Assembly (NCBI GenBank): GCA_016110215.1
Contig: JADWQD010000018.1
Coordinates: 434,001-498,000, forward strand
Direction: 5' to 3'
DNA: 64,000 nt
DNA from: Capronia americana
Taxonomy: Eukaryota; Ascomycota; Eurotiomycetes; Chaetothyriales; Herpotrichiellaceae
Shown: positions 1-10,242 of the stretch, piece after piece
Position numbering within the stretch: the first letter of the stretch is position 1
Layout: the number at the start of each line of letters is the position of its first letter
The notes under the pieces: model-generated
The model's input: the letters and a program-made list of their open reading frames with translations, nothing else
Told to the model about the DNA's origin: nothing
The model's database searches: none
Program-made: the position numbers and the translations under genes

Positions 1-1319
1 GGTGAGTTGAGTTGAGCTCGTCTGGCGATTCTCGTCCACATGCATGGCTAACACCCACAGGCGTTGTGTCACCTTTCATCACCGTCTGTGAAAAGAACTA
101 AGCGTTGGAGCTCAAACGAATCTGCGACGAAGGTCGATTGAACAGCGCCTCGAGTCTCAGCGGTAGTCAGTTCCGACGGTCTTCGTGCGCATACACAATG
201 TCTCAAAGAAGCTGGAATGCCTCCCTTGACCCTTTGCCCCTAGAGGACGACAGAAGGCTTGGGACGGAATAGTTCGAGATCGTAATGACGAAAGCATCTC
301 CGGCTATCCACCGTATCTATCGATCCATGTGCATTCTTCAGGGAGGGATTTTCAAAACATGCGTCGTGGTGCCTGCTGATCATCAGGCTGTCGACGTCAG
401 CGTTGAGCCAAAGTTGAGGAGGAAGGCACCAAAGGCAATGGTGCAGGGTTGATAAGATCTGATCTGACGGCGAGTCGGTGGCAAGCAACCGCCGACCGCC
501 GCCTTGTCCACTTTCTGCACCCAATTGCCAATCAGTGAGCGTCACTGTTCCCAGGTAGATAGAGCTCGCCGGGCGTGAGCAAGGCAAAAGCTGCCCCAAT
601 ATTCCCTGGGCACCCCTGGCTATCAGCGGTCTCGCCCTTGGTCCCCCCCCGCCAATGACATACTCGCCTATGCCTGTGCTTGCTTCTGATTCGGACGCCT
701 TAATCCTTGACTTATGCGTCAGTTGCTTGGCTTTCTGGCCTTCCTCCCTCGGGCACCGAACGAAACTCCAACAGCATCAGCCGCGCAAGGTGAACCATTC
801 CTCTTTGCTTTGAGGGACAGGCTGCTTCACCAATCCACGACCAAGCTGCCCTTGGCAAGCCACATTCGTAAGGTACGAGGTAGGGGTCTGCTCCCTGGGC
901 CACCGAATAATGCGGGGCCGAGGGGTCGTCTCGACAAAGCTGAACACCCTGCACTGCGTAGCAAGGAGCCGAACGTCGAGAGACCCGTAGGATCGAATAA
1001 AAGGCCCGTCCTGCAGCTGACTTCCAGCTATTCTTGTCCTTCCATCACCTGCTCCAGTGAAAGAGTAAGATCTCGTTGACTTGACACGGCCCAGAACCGA
1101 TAGCCCTCTCCTCAGGCCTTCCACATCCTCGTATTCCCCGGCCAGTTGTGCACATCTATACAAACTACGCGATACAGCCTTCACCCGCAGTTTCCAGGTT
1201 CCTATCTTCCTGTTCAAAAAAACACACAGGAACGCAGATCTCGCCCTTGCGGAGACCAAGTCACCAAAATACCTCCCCTTGAGCAGCTGTTCGGCTCTCC
1301 CACAGACCTCCTTCGCAAG
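1..1319. other. Intergenic / 5' leader, no gene supported
   Basis: I see no protein with recognisable motifs here. The last few hundred bases before 1320 are C/T-rich and probably carry the promoter and 5' untranslated leader of the following plus-strand gene. The long open frames on the minus strand between about 780 and 1630 are shadows of that gene and its leader. Confidence 0.5.
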
Positions 1320-1974
1320 ATGTCGTCCGCGTCCTCGGCACCACCACCACCCACCATTGTCATCAACACCCCCGGCGCGCCAACGTCGACGATCTCCGCT
1401 CCCCGGACGGAGCCACCGAAACAGCGGCCGCAGAAACCGGCCCTGGTCAAGCAATGTTACCTGTGTGACGAGCAGAACCCCGGCGACTTCTCGCCCACGA
1501 CCAAATTCCTCGAGACCTGCCTGCTCTGCTCGCGCCACTTCTGCCCGATCCACAAGTCCGTGAGCTGGGATCAAGTCTGCAACATCAACCACGCCGAGTA
1601 CTACCGAGAATGTCTCGAGAATGCCCGACAAGAGTTGATTTCGCAGGGCAAGGGAAGCGACGCGAACCGCCGCGGTCTCGCCGAGCTGTTGATCAACGAG
1701 GGCATATACCCGAGCTTAGGAGAGCGGGAGAAGGCCATCTTCACGACCAGCCCGGTCAGCGAATGTAAGTGCCAAACAAGCAAACAAGCATAAGTCCCTC
1801 CTCGTACGACATCCCCGGACATGGAGCAAAGCTAACGGAGGGGAAATAACAGCTAAGATGCAAGAACTCGCAAACTATCGCAGCCTTGACGCCGCCATCC
1901 AAGGGACGAGCACCCAGCCCAAGAGTCAACTGATAGAAGAGAAGGACTTTGTCGGGGCGGACATCGCGGTCTAA
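1320..1974 (+). CDS. Small zinc-binding protein, unknown function (2 exons)
   Basis: Exons are 1320-1764 and 1853-1974, giving 188 residues. The 88-base intron starts GTAAGT, has a GCTAAC branch point and ends CAG; splicing keeps the frame and reads on to a TAA. After a proline-rich, probably disordered N-terminus (residues 1-44) come ordered Cys/His pairs: C46-x2-C49-x17-C67-x2-C70-x4-C75-x2-H78. This spacing looks like a treble-clef or AN1-like zinc site, but I cannot assign it to a named family. The C-terminal half is helical and charged. The start is the ATG at 1320, the first one before the conserved part. It is probably a conserved fungal protein; the role is unknown. Confidence 0.8.
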
Positions 1975-2783
1975 CAGGCCTGGAAGGGGGAACATACGAT
2001 CGAAGAGTTGAACTGTCGTGGCATTATCGCAATATCGCAGTATCGCAATATATCCACCCACACTCCTCCCACGGCTCGAGCCGGGGTGTGGAGATGAGAT
2101 CATGGAATGAAGATGGAATGAAAAATAAACAATGAGAACTCCTCGTCCCACGCGGTCTCACGGTGGCTCAAACGGATTGGCGCTCTTTCTTCCGTACGTA
2201 TGGTCTGGACATCAAGTCAAAATGCGTACGTGGGCCAACCTAGATACCTTGAAATCGCTCGAATGATTACTCCTCCCCTGGATCTTTGGAATGTGAGCCC
2301 TCGATGATGAATGTCTTTGCGATTACTTGATCGGAAAAACGGAAACGCGAAAGTCCCACGTTCGGATCCCGAAACACAGTATTCAAAAGTGGAGGCCAAA
2401 GTAGAGGTAAGAAGGCAAATGTCAAGGTCAAGGTAGAGGTAAACGCAAAAGCGCGCTGTATACGCGCGCGACGCTTACAAAACTATGCATGGCCTTTCCA
2501 CATCCCGAACAGAAACTGCTGCAACTCCAATAGACGCCGCTGGTGCCTTATCCCGATGGCTCGCTTGTAGAAGACTTGATATCCAATTGTGGTAGAAGAA
2601 TACCCGCTGAAACGCCCATGCGCCCCCATCCTTGTCCTTTGATAACACTTTAACAACAGATGACACGTTCCACCATCATAGACACGCTCAGATTCTACCT
2701 GCCCTTCCGTCCTTGATCCTCGCGTGCCCACCGCATTCATCCATGTGGATATCCATCTTGTTCACTCATTTACTCAGGTAGAA
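1975..2783. other. Intergenic, convergent 3' regions
   Basis: This stretch lies between two genes that converge (plus strand from the left, minus strand from the right), so it should hold both 3' untranslated regions. At about 2025-2050 the words TATCGCAAT / TATCGCAGT repeat about three times. Otherwise nothing is supported. Confidence 0.5.
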
Positions 2784-4523
2784 TCATACACAGGGAATCG
2801 CCTCTAGGACGCCCATGGCGCGCTGGCCCTCGCGCTCAAACACACCCACCACGCGCTCCGCCTCGGTGCGCAGGCCCTCCTCCGCTCGCGCTGCGATGAA
2901 CTCGATCCACTCCTGCACTGTCATGTTCTTCTCCGGGCTTGAGAGCTGCGAGCCCGTCAGAGCGAGGAGGATCTCGTTTTCTGCATGCGCGGGCGTGGTA
3001 GGCGCGAAAACCAGTTCCACGTCTGTGGGCGTCCAGTCGGGCATTACTGTGCTGGGAGAAGACGTGCTATTCAGGTTGTGGTTGAAGTTGGGAGGGAGGG
3101 GGGAGAGGGATGATGTTGGTATTGGGGGACGCGACCGTGGAGAGCGGGTGGAAGGAGGGGCGTTCTCGATGTCGGATGTTGCTGGCGAGGGGGAAGGGGA
3201 GAGGTTTTCAGCCTGTTGAGTTTGGCTTTGGGTTTGTGTCGGTGAACATGAGCGGGTGATTCTAGATTTAGCTTGTGGTTGTGATTTTGCTGTTGCGGAT
3301 TTGGGAGTTGGTTTCGGCGCGGACGCTAGGGACGAGCGACTTGAGCGTGGCTTTATCGGTGTTGGTGAGTGGTCCTGTGCGGCAACGGGGCTTAAATGGC
3401 GAGGTGAGTTGGATATCCTGGGGGGAGTGTTCTTCAGAGGGATGGATGGGTATATGACTTTGGCCGGGGGAGTAGGCTCGGGATCAGGCGTCACTCGCTT
3501 CTGTTGACCCTCCACCTCTGGCATTTGATAGACCTCTTCTGCTGGTGCCGGTACAGGCTCAGCCTCGATGATTGCCGAAGTCTCTGCTATCTCCAGTATT
3601 GGCTCGGGTCCAATTTCAAGCTCAATTTCGGGTTGAGGCTCTTCCTTCTTCGCTTTGGTTGCTCGCGTGGTCTTGGCTTTCTTCGACTTCGTTGTCTTTG
3701 GCCGGCCTCCTGCGCCTTTCCGCTTGCCTTTGGTGGTTGCGGTGGATGCTGTTGACATGACTGACATTGTAGACATCTCACTCGCGTCGAGAGAGACGTC
3801 CAGATCTGGTATATCCTGGAGAGCGACACTAGGAGCCTCAGACATGATAGACACATCTTGCGAGTTCGACTGTGTCGACAACCGCGTCGAGGCCTTTGAA
3901 GACCTTGAAGCCCTGGAAGCGCGTCCCTTTTTGGCTTTTGGGCGCTTAGCCGGCGCAGTACTCCCTGCGAAATGGAAGAAAACACAATCTGGCGATCGTT
4001 TGTGGTGTTCTTCAAAGGGATCGTCTTTCGGTTCCCAGCCATCTAGAGATAACTTGCAGTAAGCGCAGGACACATAATCCTCGCCCTCTGCGACTGGTGC
4101 GAAATGCCAACCGGCTTCCACCATCCTCTCTGTCTTGCATTTCCATGCTCGCTTTGACTCGTGTGGCCAGCCGATCGCGAAGGTTGCTCGTCGTGCGTCT
4201 GTGAGGAGTTGACCGGTGGGATCCTCAATGGTCTCGGTGTTTTGCTTCGCTTCCTGCGCAGCGTTCATCAATATTGCCCACCCGCATCCTGGAGAGTGCT
4301 TCAGGTGCTCCTCGACCGGGTCATCGTCCGGCTCCCATCCACCGAGCTGACTTTCGCAGAGATAGCAGATGGTGTTATCATTGCTGGCTTTGGAGGGTTT
4401 GTAGTAGAAACCCGCGCGGGCGACTTCTTCGGGGGTGGGTGTCTTGTGCGGCCAGCCCAGTTTGGAGCGTTTTGACGGTGGCTCGAACGTGGCCAGACGC
4501 GACTCGAGTGTTGCGTATTCCAT
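2784..4523 (-). CDS. BIR-domain protein, fungal survivin homologue (Bir1/Cut17-like)
   Basis: 579 residues in one exon. The open frame runs upstream to a GTG at 4643, but the first ATG is at 4523 and leads directly into the first BIR domain. There are two tandem BIR repeats: zinc ligands C53, C56, H73, C80 and C153, C156, H173, C180, each with the GWEP-x-DDP signature. After residue 190 the protein is long, basic and Ser/Pro-rich, with KKAK/TKSK-type nuclear signals. It ends in a conserved-looking helix that follows the DWTPTDVELVFAP element. In yeasts such proteins (Bir1, Cut17/Pbh1) belong to the chromosomal passenger complex with Aurora kinase and INCENP and act at kinetochores and the spindle midzone. 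Family assignment is firm; the role is by homology. It is divergent from TAM41, with 293 bases between the starts. Confidence 0.93.
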   Translation of the reverse strand: MEYATLESRLATFEPPSKRSKLGWPHKTPTPEEVARAGFYYKPSKASNDNTICYLCESQLGGWEPDDDPVEEHLKHSPGCGWAILMNAAQEAKQNTETIEDPTGQLLTDARRATFAIGWPHESKRAWKCKTERMVEAGWHFAPVAEGEDYVSCAYCKLSLDGWEPKDDPFEEHHKRSPDCVFFHFAGSTAPAKRPKAKKGRASRASRSSKASTRLSTQSNSQDVSIMSEAPSVALQDIPDLDVSLDASEMSTMSVMSTASTATTKGKRKGAGGRPKTTKSKKAKTTRATKAKKEEPQPEIELEIGPEPILEIAETSAIIEAEPVPAPAEEVYQMPEVEGQQKRVTPDPEPTPPAKVIYPSIPLKNTPPRISNSPRHLSPVAAQDHSPTPIKPRSSRSSLASAPKPTPKSATAKSQPQAKSRITRSCSPTQTQSQTQQAENLSPSPSPATSDIENAPPSTRSPRSRPPIPTSSLSPLPPNFNHNLNSTSSPSTVMPDWTPTDVELVFAPTTPAHAENEILLALTGSQLSSPEKNMTVQEWIEFIAARAEEGLRTEAERVVGVFEREGQRAMGVLEAIPCV

Positions 4524-4816
4524 GATTGCTCCGTCGTTAAGTGTGCTACTGCCTGTACCGAGTATGTTCTGTTGGTCGCATGGGAGTCGGATCTGTTTGT
4601 TGATGCTGCCGAAGATGGATTGGACCGCGTTCCGGCTTGGCACGTGACGCCATTCCTCGGCTCACTTTCCACACGCAACTGCCCCAAGTTTGACGCAGTC
4701 GCAGTCAGCCAGCTTCTCCTCTCTTAACCGTCGAAGTGAAAGGGGAGCGTCGTTACAGCTGTTGCCCGAGACGAAATGATCGCTGCTCCGTTGCAAAAAA
4801 ACTATTTCACCACAAT
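4524..4816. promoter_or_regulatory. Bidirectional promoter between BIR gene and TAM41
   Basis: The two start codons face away from each other across 293 bases, so promoters and both 5' leaders must share this interval. No TATA-like or other named element stands out by eye. Confidence 0.6.
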
Positions 4817-6427
4817 ATGACCTTACGGGTGGCGCCCAGCGTGTTGGGCAAGCGGGGACTGACGGAGGTCTATGGGTCCCCCTTTGCTTCAACCGTCCGA
4901 CGCTTTCCCTTCAGTTCTGGCATCCGATACTACGCTTCTGTAGAGGAAGACCGCGGAAGGCCAGACGGCCCACCTCCTGGATTTGATGCTGCCAAAGCAC
5001 AACAAAGTCCGAATGCGAAGCAATCGAACCCGCCATCCCCCGCCAGCAGCTCAAGATCCTCCGAGACGACGCCCTCACGAGACGGCTCCTCTGAACGTAC
5101 ATCTTCTACATCTGGTACGACTGACTGGGAGGAAAACCCGGATCTTAGCATATCAAAGTTCTCCGAGCTGCCAGGGAAGGACTTTGGGGTCAATCAGCAC
5201 ATCGTCATAAATGAGGAGTTTAAGGAGGCGTTGAGACAAATACTATGGAAATTTCGGGCGCCTATTCGCTATGCATTCGCATATGGCTCCGGGGTTTTTC
5301 CTCAAAGCTCAGGAGGAAGCGGAGGAAGTTCGAAACTGCATCCGAATCCGCCTGAGGCCGTGGCGAAAGTCCAGGATGGGAACCAGAAGATGATTGATTT
5401 CATCTTCGGAGTTTCGTACACCCAGCATTGGCATTCGCTGAATCTGCAAGACCATCGAGACCACTACTCCTGGGTGGGCTCGTTAGGGTCTTATGCTGTG
5501 ACCAAAATCCAGGACTCTTTTGGGGCAGGCGTCTATTTCAACCCTTACATCACGGTCAACGGGACTCTCATCAAGTATGGCGTGGTCAATCTGGATACTC
5601 TATGTAGAGACCTCTCAGAATGGGACACCCTCTACCTGGCGGGTCGACTTCAGAAGCCCGTCAAAATTCTCCGGGACAATCCGGCCGTACGACTCGCGAA
5701 TCAAGTCAATTTAATCGCCGCCGTACGCACAGCTCTTCTTCTACTACCGCCAGAGTTCACCGAGAAAGAGCTCTACTCGACCATTGCCGGAATCTCGTAT
5801 ATGGGCGACCCGCGGATGACTATCGGTGGTGACGATCCTCGGAAAGTCAACAACATCGTTACCCATCAGCTACCGAATTTTCGCCGCCTCTACGCTCCAC
5901 TGATCGATAACCTCCCGAATATCACCTTCAACGACCCTGCCTGCTCGGATCGGGACTGGCTCAACGACCCGAACGTCAATGCAAAACTTGCGCAGAACAT
6001 GGATCCCGTCACTCGAGGCCACATGGTTCGCCGCTTACCCAATGCCTTCCGCCACAAGTTATACTTCGAATACCAGTCTAAGTTCAATATCCCGCGTGGA
6101 GAGTTTAACAGGATGCTGGAGGAGACCAAAGACGAGGATCCAGATCGGATTCGCCGACGAGAGGGTGGGCCGTTTGAGCAGCGCATTGCACAGGACACAG
6201 AAGGCGGTGGCTTGAGGGAGGAGGTCAAGCAGGTCATTGAGCATACAGTCCGGTGGCCGAGTTTCATGCAGAGTCTGAAAGGGCCCATCACTGCGGGCTG
6301 GTCGAGGAGTCTGAGATACGCTAGGGAAAAGAGGGAGAAGGCAAAAAGGGGGGCCACGGCAGTGGCAGATGAGGCTAAAGAAAAGAAAGAGTCGCAGGAT
6401 GGCGAGACGACGGGTGTCCAAAAGTAA
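4817..6427 (+). CDS. TAM41: Mitochondrial phosphatidate cytidylyltransferase Tam41
   Basis: 536 residues, no intron needed. The open frame begins at a GTG (4736); the first in-frame ATG is at 4817. Tam41 makes CDP-diacylglycerol from phosphatidic acid and CTP on the matrix side of the inner membrane, the entry step to cardiolipin. The N-terminus has no acidic residue for the first 15 or so positions and several Arg, and fits a mitochondrial presequence. The nucleotidyltransferase core shows AYGSGVFPQ (residues about 155-163) and MIDFIFGV with Asp194, both family hallmarks. A family-typical YNPYI/VNG-like stretch and a Tyr-containing KYGVV element follow. The tail (residues 480-536) is lysine/glutamate-rich. 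A long Ser/Pro linker (residues 50-105) precedes the catalytic part, which makes this protein longer than yeast Tam41. Confidence 0.93.
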   Translation: MTLRVAPSVLGKRGLTEVYGSPFASTVRRFPFSSGIRYYASVEEDRGRPDGPPPGFDAAKAQQSPNAKQSNPPSPASSSRSSETTPSRDGSSERTSSTSGTTDWEENPDLSISKFSELPGKDFGVNQHIVINEEFKEALRQILWKFRAPIRYAFAYGSGVFPQSSGGSGGSSKLHPNPPEAVAKVQDGNQKMIDFIFGVSYTQHWHSLNLQDHRDHYSWVGSLGSYAVTKIQDSFGAGVYFNPYITVNGTLIKYGVVNLDTLCRDLSEWDTLYLAGRLQKPVKILRDNPAVRLANQVNLIAAVRTALLLLPPEFTEKELYSTIAGISYMGDPRMTIGGDDPRKVNNIVTHQLPNFRRLYAPLIDNLPNITFNDPACSDRDWLNDPNVNAKLAQNMDPVTRGHMVRRLPNAFRHKLYFEYQSKFNIPRGEFNRMLEETKDEDPDRIRRREGGPFEQRIAQDTEGGGLREEVKQVIEHTVRWPSFMQSLKGPITAGWSRSLRYAREKREKAKRGATAVADEAKEKKESQDGETTGVQK

Positions 6428-7171
6428 AGGACGTTTCAATGTTTGTGTGAATAGACTCGAAAACGGTGGACGAAGAGCAGCTACTTCCCTGCCCGTCCAA
6501 TTTAACCACAAGTCCGTATAAAAAAATAGAACAACTTGAAAAGAGATATCTATAATCACGGCGTCGAGCCCAGGGAAACACTGGAAACAGTGAGCACCTA
6601 GTGAGCGGGTGGTGAGTTGGTGGTGAGTTCAAGAAGATTGAATGACGTCGCCAGTCACAGTTACCAGCCACGAGCGTCGGTGAGTTGACATTGATAACTT
6701 TTATCGTCATTCATTCTACCATCCATCTGCCCTCCGTTTCATCTTCATTCTCGCCATCGTGCCATCCTCATTCGCGCTCCTTCCCGCCAACTGTGACATT
6801 CGCACCCCCTTTTTCGCGTACCTGCTTTGAAACTAGCCACAAAGCTTCTTTCTACAGGCGACAACTCCCGTTGCGTTGCTGACGCCACGTCGCTTCGCTA
6901 TCGCCATTGTTCTCTTCAAAACACGTAGCTTGTTTCCTTGACTCGAGGGGCGCCCTCGTATTTCGAGGGAAGAGTCCAGCCCCATGGCGAAGCGATTCCC
7001 TCGAGCAGAAAATGGACGGCTCGGCCGCCTTGACAGCGTGGGCGCCTGGGTCCAGGACTCCTACCGCACCCAAAACTATATCACGCATACCTGACAGCAT
7101 AACAGCAAGAGGTTTGCTTAAGCAGTCACTATCTTCCTTTGATACTGCACAAAGTCGGCCATCGACTGGTC
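6428..7171. other. Intergenic upstream of HET-ankyrin gene
   Basis: The stretch from 6700 to 6850 is pyrimidine-rich on the plus strand, as is common before fungal start codons. An ATG at 7012 opens a 63-residue frame that ends at 7203; it could be an upstream ORF or part of an unrecognised first exon of the HET gene. No splice joining it in frame was found. Confidence 0.45.
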
Positions 7172-9913
7172 ATGCTCCAACAGACGGAAGTGCCAGGCAC
7201 TGAATGGACGCTGCTTCGGAACGCTGAGAATAAGAGAGCCGCGTGGTCCTACGAGGGGCGCGGCACAGATGGCCTATTCCGCTTAATCTCAGTTGAAGCA
7301 CTACTGCGCAAAGACAGTCCAGAGCTGGTCCTGACGGAATGGACTGATCTGGACTTTCCATACGATGGCCTCGATGAGCTCCATCACGCAAAACCTCCGC
7401 CAAACATGCCACGATACTGTGCGATCTCGCACGTCTGGCAACCAAGTGAAGACGCGGCCAGGAGAAGCAGACAGGCAAATCGACCGCTCAACGTCGAGCT
7501 TCGAAACGGTAAATCCCACACAATCAGCTGGCTGGGCCTGGTACAGGCCGCCACCGCGGCCGAATACTCTCGGTGTGAGTACATCTGGCTGGATTTGCTG
7601 TGTATCGACCAGACAAGCCCAAAGGACAAGGCACTTCAAATCACAAACATGGCCAAGATCTTCAGTAATGCATCGGCGACGCTGGTCATGGTTGGTGGTG
7701 TTCACGCTGCACAGAGCGTCGATCGTACCTCAGCATACATGCAGAGATCATGGACTTTCCAGGAAGCCATTCTCGGTCCTGACGCCCGTGTCTTGCTCCA
7801 CTGGGATCACCCGGACTCGTGGGTTGCTGACGAGGTCAATCTCTCGTTCGACATACTTAACGGCAGCATCGCGCTTGTTCGCTTGGACGAGCTGGTCGGG
7901 TCGGGTCCTTTTGTCGGGCGCAAATTTGGAGCCGGTCAGCTGTATTCTCCCGAGACAGGGCTCACTTATCGGAACTACAGGCTGCGTCAAGATTTCAACT
8001 GTCTCGGGCTTGATCAAACGGCGTTGACCTCTCTCGCTGTCAGCTTGCGTCAACCACTGTCAGATCTTGGTTTCGGGTCCAGGATGGGGGTTGAGACTGT
8101 CGTCCACGCCGACAAGGACACCGACACCAACTCCGACACGAGTTCAGACTCGGATGGTGGGTTGGATGCTGAATTCGAGGCACTAAATACTGTTGATCAT
8201 CAATCAGAGGACATGGACTGTGGCAATGAGTCGGAGGATGAGACGACCTCGATTGCTTTGGAGGATGAGATAACCTCGATTGATGGGAACTACCTTCCAG
8301 CCGGCTACAATATTGCCGAATACTACCTCCAACGCTGGAATGCTCCGCTCTCCACGTCTGAAGATTCTATGAACGAATTGGGCCTTAACCGTATGCTTGA
8401 GGGCTTGTCAACCCATGCCACCGACGCAGGCTCCAACGACGAAACGGAAATGGAGGGTTATCAAGGCGAGAGCATTCTGCCCTTTAAAGAGCTGCCCTTG
8501 TCTGAACAGACCCGTGCGTACTTTGACATTCATTATGATTATCCAAGTAAAGGAGTTGGTGTCGCACAAGCTGCGTGGCGAAACATATGGCTTCGCACGT
8601 CGACAGAGCCACAGGATTTGATTTTCAGCATGATGCATGTCTTGGGCGTGGTGGTTGATGTCGACTATAAAAGAACAGCCAAAGATCTCCTCTTCGAGCT
8701 TGTCGAGAAGAGCCCAATACCTGGATGGCTGACTGTTTCGTATGACATGCCTGTTTATCCCGAGTCAGGGCTGATCCCCGCCTTGCCAACATTCACATCC
8801 CACTTCATGCCTGCATATGCCATTGACGGGAAGTTCAGGCCAGCCTCGGAGCTGATATGTTCAGAATTTTGCTGTGAACAGTTCGATGTGGTTGTCAAGT
8901 CCACTGGCAATGCTCAGCATGGGCATCTGGTCTGTGCCAGATTCTTTGAAGTCCAATTTCTTTCGAGACCTCGCGTGGACAAAAAAGATCCATTATTCTC
9001 CAATGTCGAGCTGCATCTCTCGTCTCCTCTGCACCAGTTCGTCTCCACATGCAAATACAGAGGCACTCCAAGCCCCTTGATCATGATAGTAGGTCCAGCT
9101 GAAGACCTCCAGCGTGATCCGAGGCACGGCGATGGCACCTGGATCGGCACCCCGGTCATCCATTTCCTCAACAAGACCGAGCGAGGCGTGTGGAGGAAGA
9201 CCGGGACAGGCTTCCTTGACGAGCCGGTTTTCCGAAGCAAGTACTTCCTGATGGACGCTGTCAGAAGGCATCTGCACATCGGAGGTGTCTCGGAAGCAGT
9301 GATCACCGAGTGTGACTGTCCGTTGACGCGCCGGGAGAAATACATGCTTCACCAAGTGAAAGGCGAACAAGTGGGCGCGGCATTAGAGAGCGGTCGTGGT
9401 AGTGACGACCATGCATCACTTTTCGCAGCCGCGGCGCGTGGCGACATGCGAGCTATCCGTCGCCGCCTGGTGCAAGGAGCAGACATCAACGCCATCGACG
9501 ATACCGTCGAGGGAGTATGCTGCGGGACGGCACTGCAAGGGGCAGTTTCGTCAGCCAAGCCGCAAAAGGCAATCCTTCAATTCCTGATCGAAGCCGGAGC
9601 CAACTTGAACGCCACGGGAGGCTACTACGGCACGGCGCTCCAAGCGGCGGCGGTAGCCCCTGTCGACACCAAGGAAGTTGTCGAGTACCTCGTCCGGATT
9701 GGCGCCGATGTCAACATCCCCGGCGGGCGGTATGGTTCGCCACTGCAGGCAGCGCTGTTCGTTGGCAACGTCGAGATTGCGAAATATCTGATCCTCGCGG
9801 GTGCGGATCTGGCTGTGCAGGAGAAATACCAGCAACGGCTGGATGATGTGTTGACGGGGATGGTGGAGGACGAGGAGAATCGAATACATCGTTTGAGGCC
9901 GTCGGTGGATTGA
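7172..9913 (+). CDS. HET-domain / ankyrin-repeat fusion protein
   Basis: 913 residues from the ATG at 7172; the frame is open from a TTG at 7139. The HET domain is shown by RYCAISHVW (81-89), YIWLDLLCIDQ (137-147), a following DKALQITNM helix and the RSWTFQEAIL element. HET domains trigger cell death in vegetative incompatibility. Residues about 310-370 are an acidic Asp/Ser/Glu-rich insert with a duplicated DETTSI/DEITSI stretch. The C-terminus (about 750-900) has ankyrin repeats (LFAAAARGD, GTALQGAV, GTALQAAAV, GSPLQAAL, each with a GAN/GAD turn). Sensor-like repeats on the same chain as the death-inducing domain resemble known HET fusions, but the order here is HET first, repeats last. The exact start is uncertain, and an upstream exon is possible. 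Confidence 0.88.
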   Translation: MLQQTEVPGTEWTLLRNAENKRAAWSYEGRGTDGLFRLISVEALLRKDSPELVLTEWTDLDFPYDGLDELHHAKPPPNMPRYCAISHVWQPSEDAARRSRQANRPLNVELRNGKSHTISWLGLVQAATAAEYSRCEYIWLDLLCIDQTSPKDKALQITNMAKIFSNASATLVMVGGVHAAQSVDRTSAYMQRSWTFQEAILGPDARVLLHWDHPDSWVADEVNLSFDILNGSIALVRLDELVGSGPFVGRKFGAGQLYSPETGLTYRNYRLRQDFNCLGLDQTALTSLAVSLRQPLSDLGFGSRMGVETVVHADKDTDTNSDTSSDSDGGLDAEFEALNTVDHQSEDMDCGNESEDETTSIALEDEITSIDGNYLPAGYNIAEYYLQRWNAPLSTSEDSMNELGLNRMLEGLSTHATDAGSNDETEMEGYQGESILPFKELPLSEQTRAYFDIHYDYPSKGVGVAQAAWRNIWLRTSTEPQDLIFSMMHVLGVVVDVDYKRTAKDLLFELVEKSPIPGWLTVSYDMPVYPESGLIPALPTFTSHFMPAYAIDGKFRPASELICSEFCCEQFDVVVKSTGNAQHGHLVCARFFEVQFLSRPRVDKKDPLFSNVELHLSSPLHQFVSTCKYRGTPSPLIMIVGPAEDLQRDPRHGDGTWIGTPVIHFLNKTERGVWRKTGTGFLDEPVFRSKYFLMDAVRRHLHIGGVSEAVITECDCPLTRREKYMLHQVKGEQVGAALESGRGSDDHASLFAAAARGDMRAIRRRLVQGADINAIDDTVEGVCCGTALQGAVSSAKPQKAILQFLIEAGANLNATGGYYGTALQAAAVAPVDTKEVVEYLVRIGADVNIPGGRYGSPLQAALFVGNVEIAKYLILAGADLAVQEKYQQRLDDVLTGMVEDEENRIHRLRPSVD

Positions 9914-10242
9914 TTAGCTGTGTCGGTGGTGTATTTGTGCGTGAATGACTCTAAGGAGACTTGACCTTGAGACACGTACTGTGTTGATACTGTTGCGTGA
10001 GAAAGAGAGAGTGTGTGTCGAATATGGATACTGTATATTGTTGCAGAAACTACAATAGCGGCGCCGACATCTTGATATCATTACAGGAATGAAATATATC
10101 ATAACATATCACATCACATCACGTCGTAATCGTATCGTGTCGACTGAACCGCAACACAGAAAAGGAAATAGTCTGACTTTGTATGCTCACGGACTCCCCA
10201 CTCACCCACATGCCTTAATGGCGACGGACCCATTGTACCTAC
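9914..10242. other. Convergent 3' intergenic
   Basis: This lies between the 3' end of the HET-ankyrin gene and the 3' end of the small minus-strand gene. The sequence is AT-richer than its surroundings (10020-10140); nothing is coding. Confidence 0.5.

Noticed and set aside
777..1631. 284-codon open frame on the minus strand
   Set aside because: It lies antisense to the spliced zinc-binding gene and its leader, has no motif and an odd composition.
7012..7203. 63-residue frame as first exon of the HET-ankyrin gene
   Set aside because: The only plausible splice (GTTTGC...CAACAG) lands in the wrong phase.
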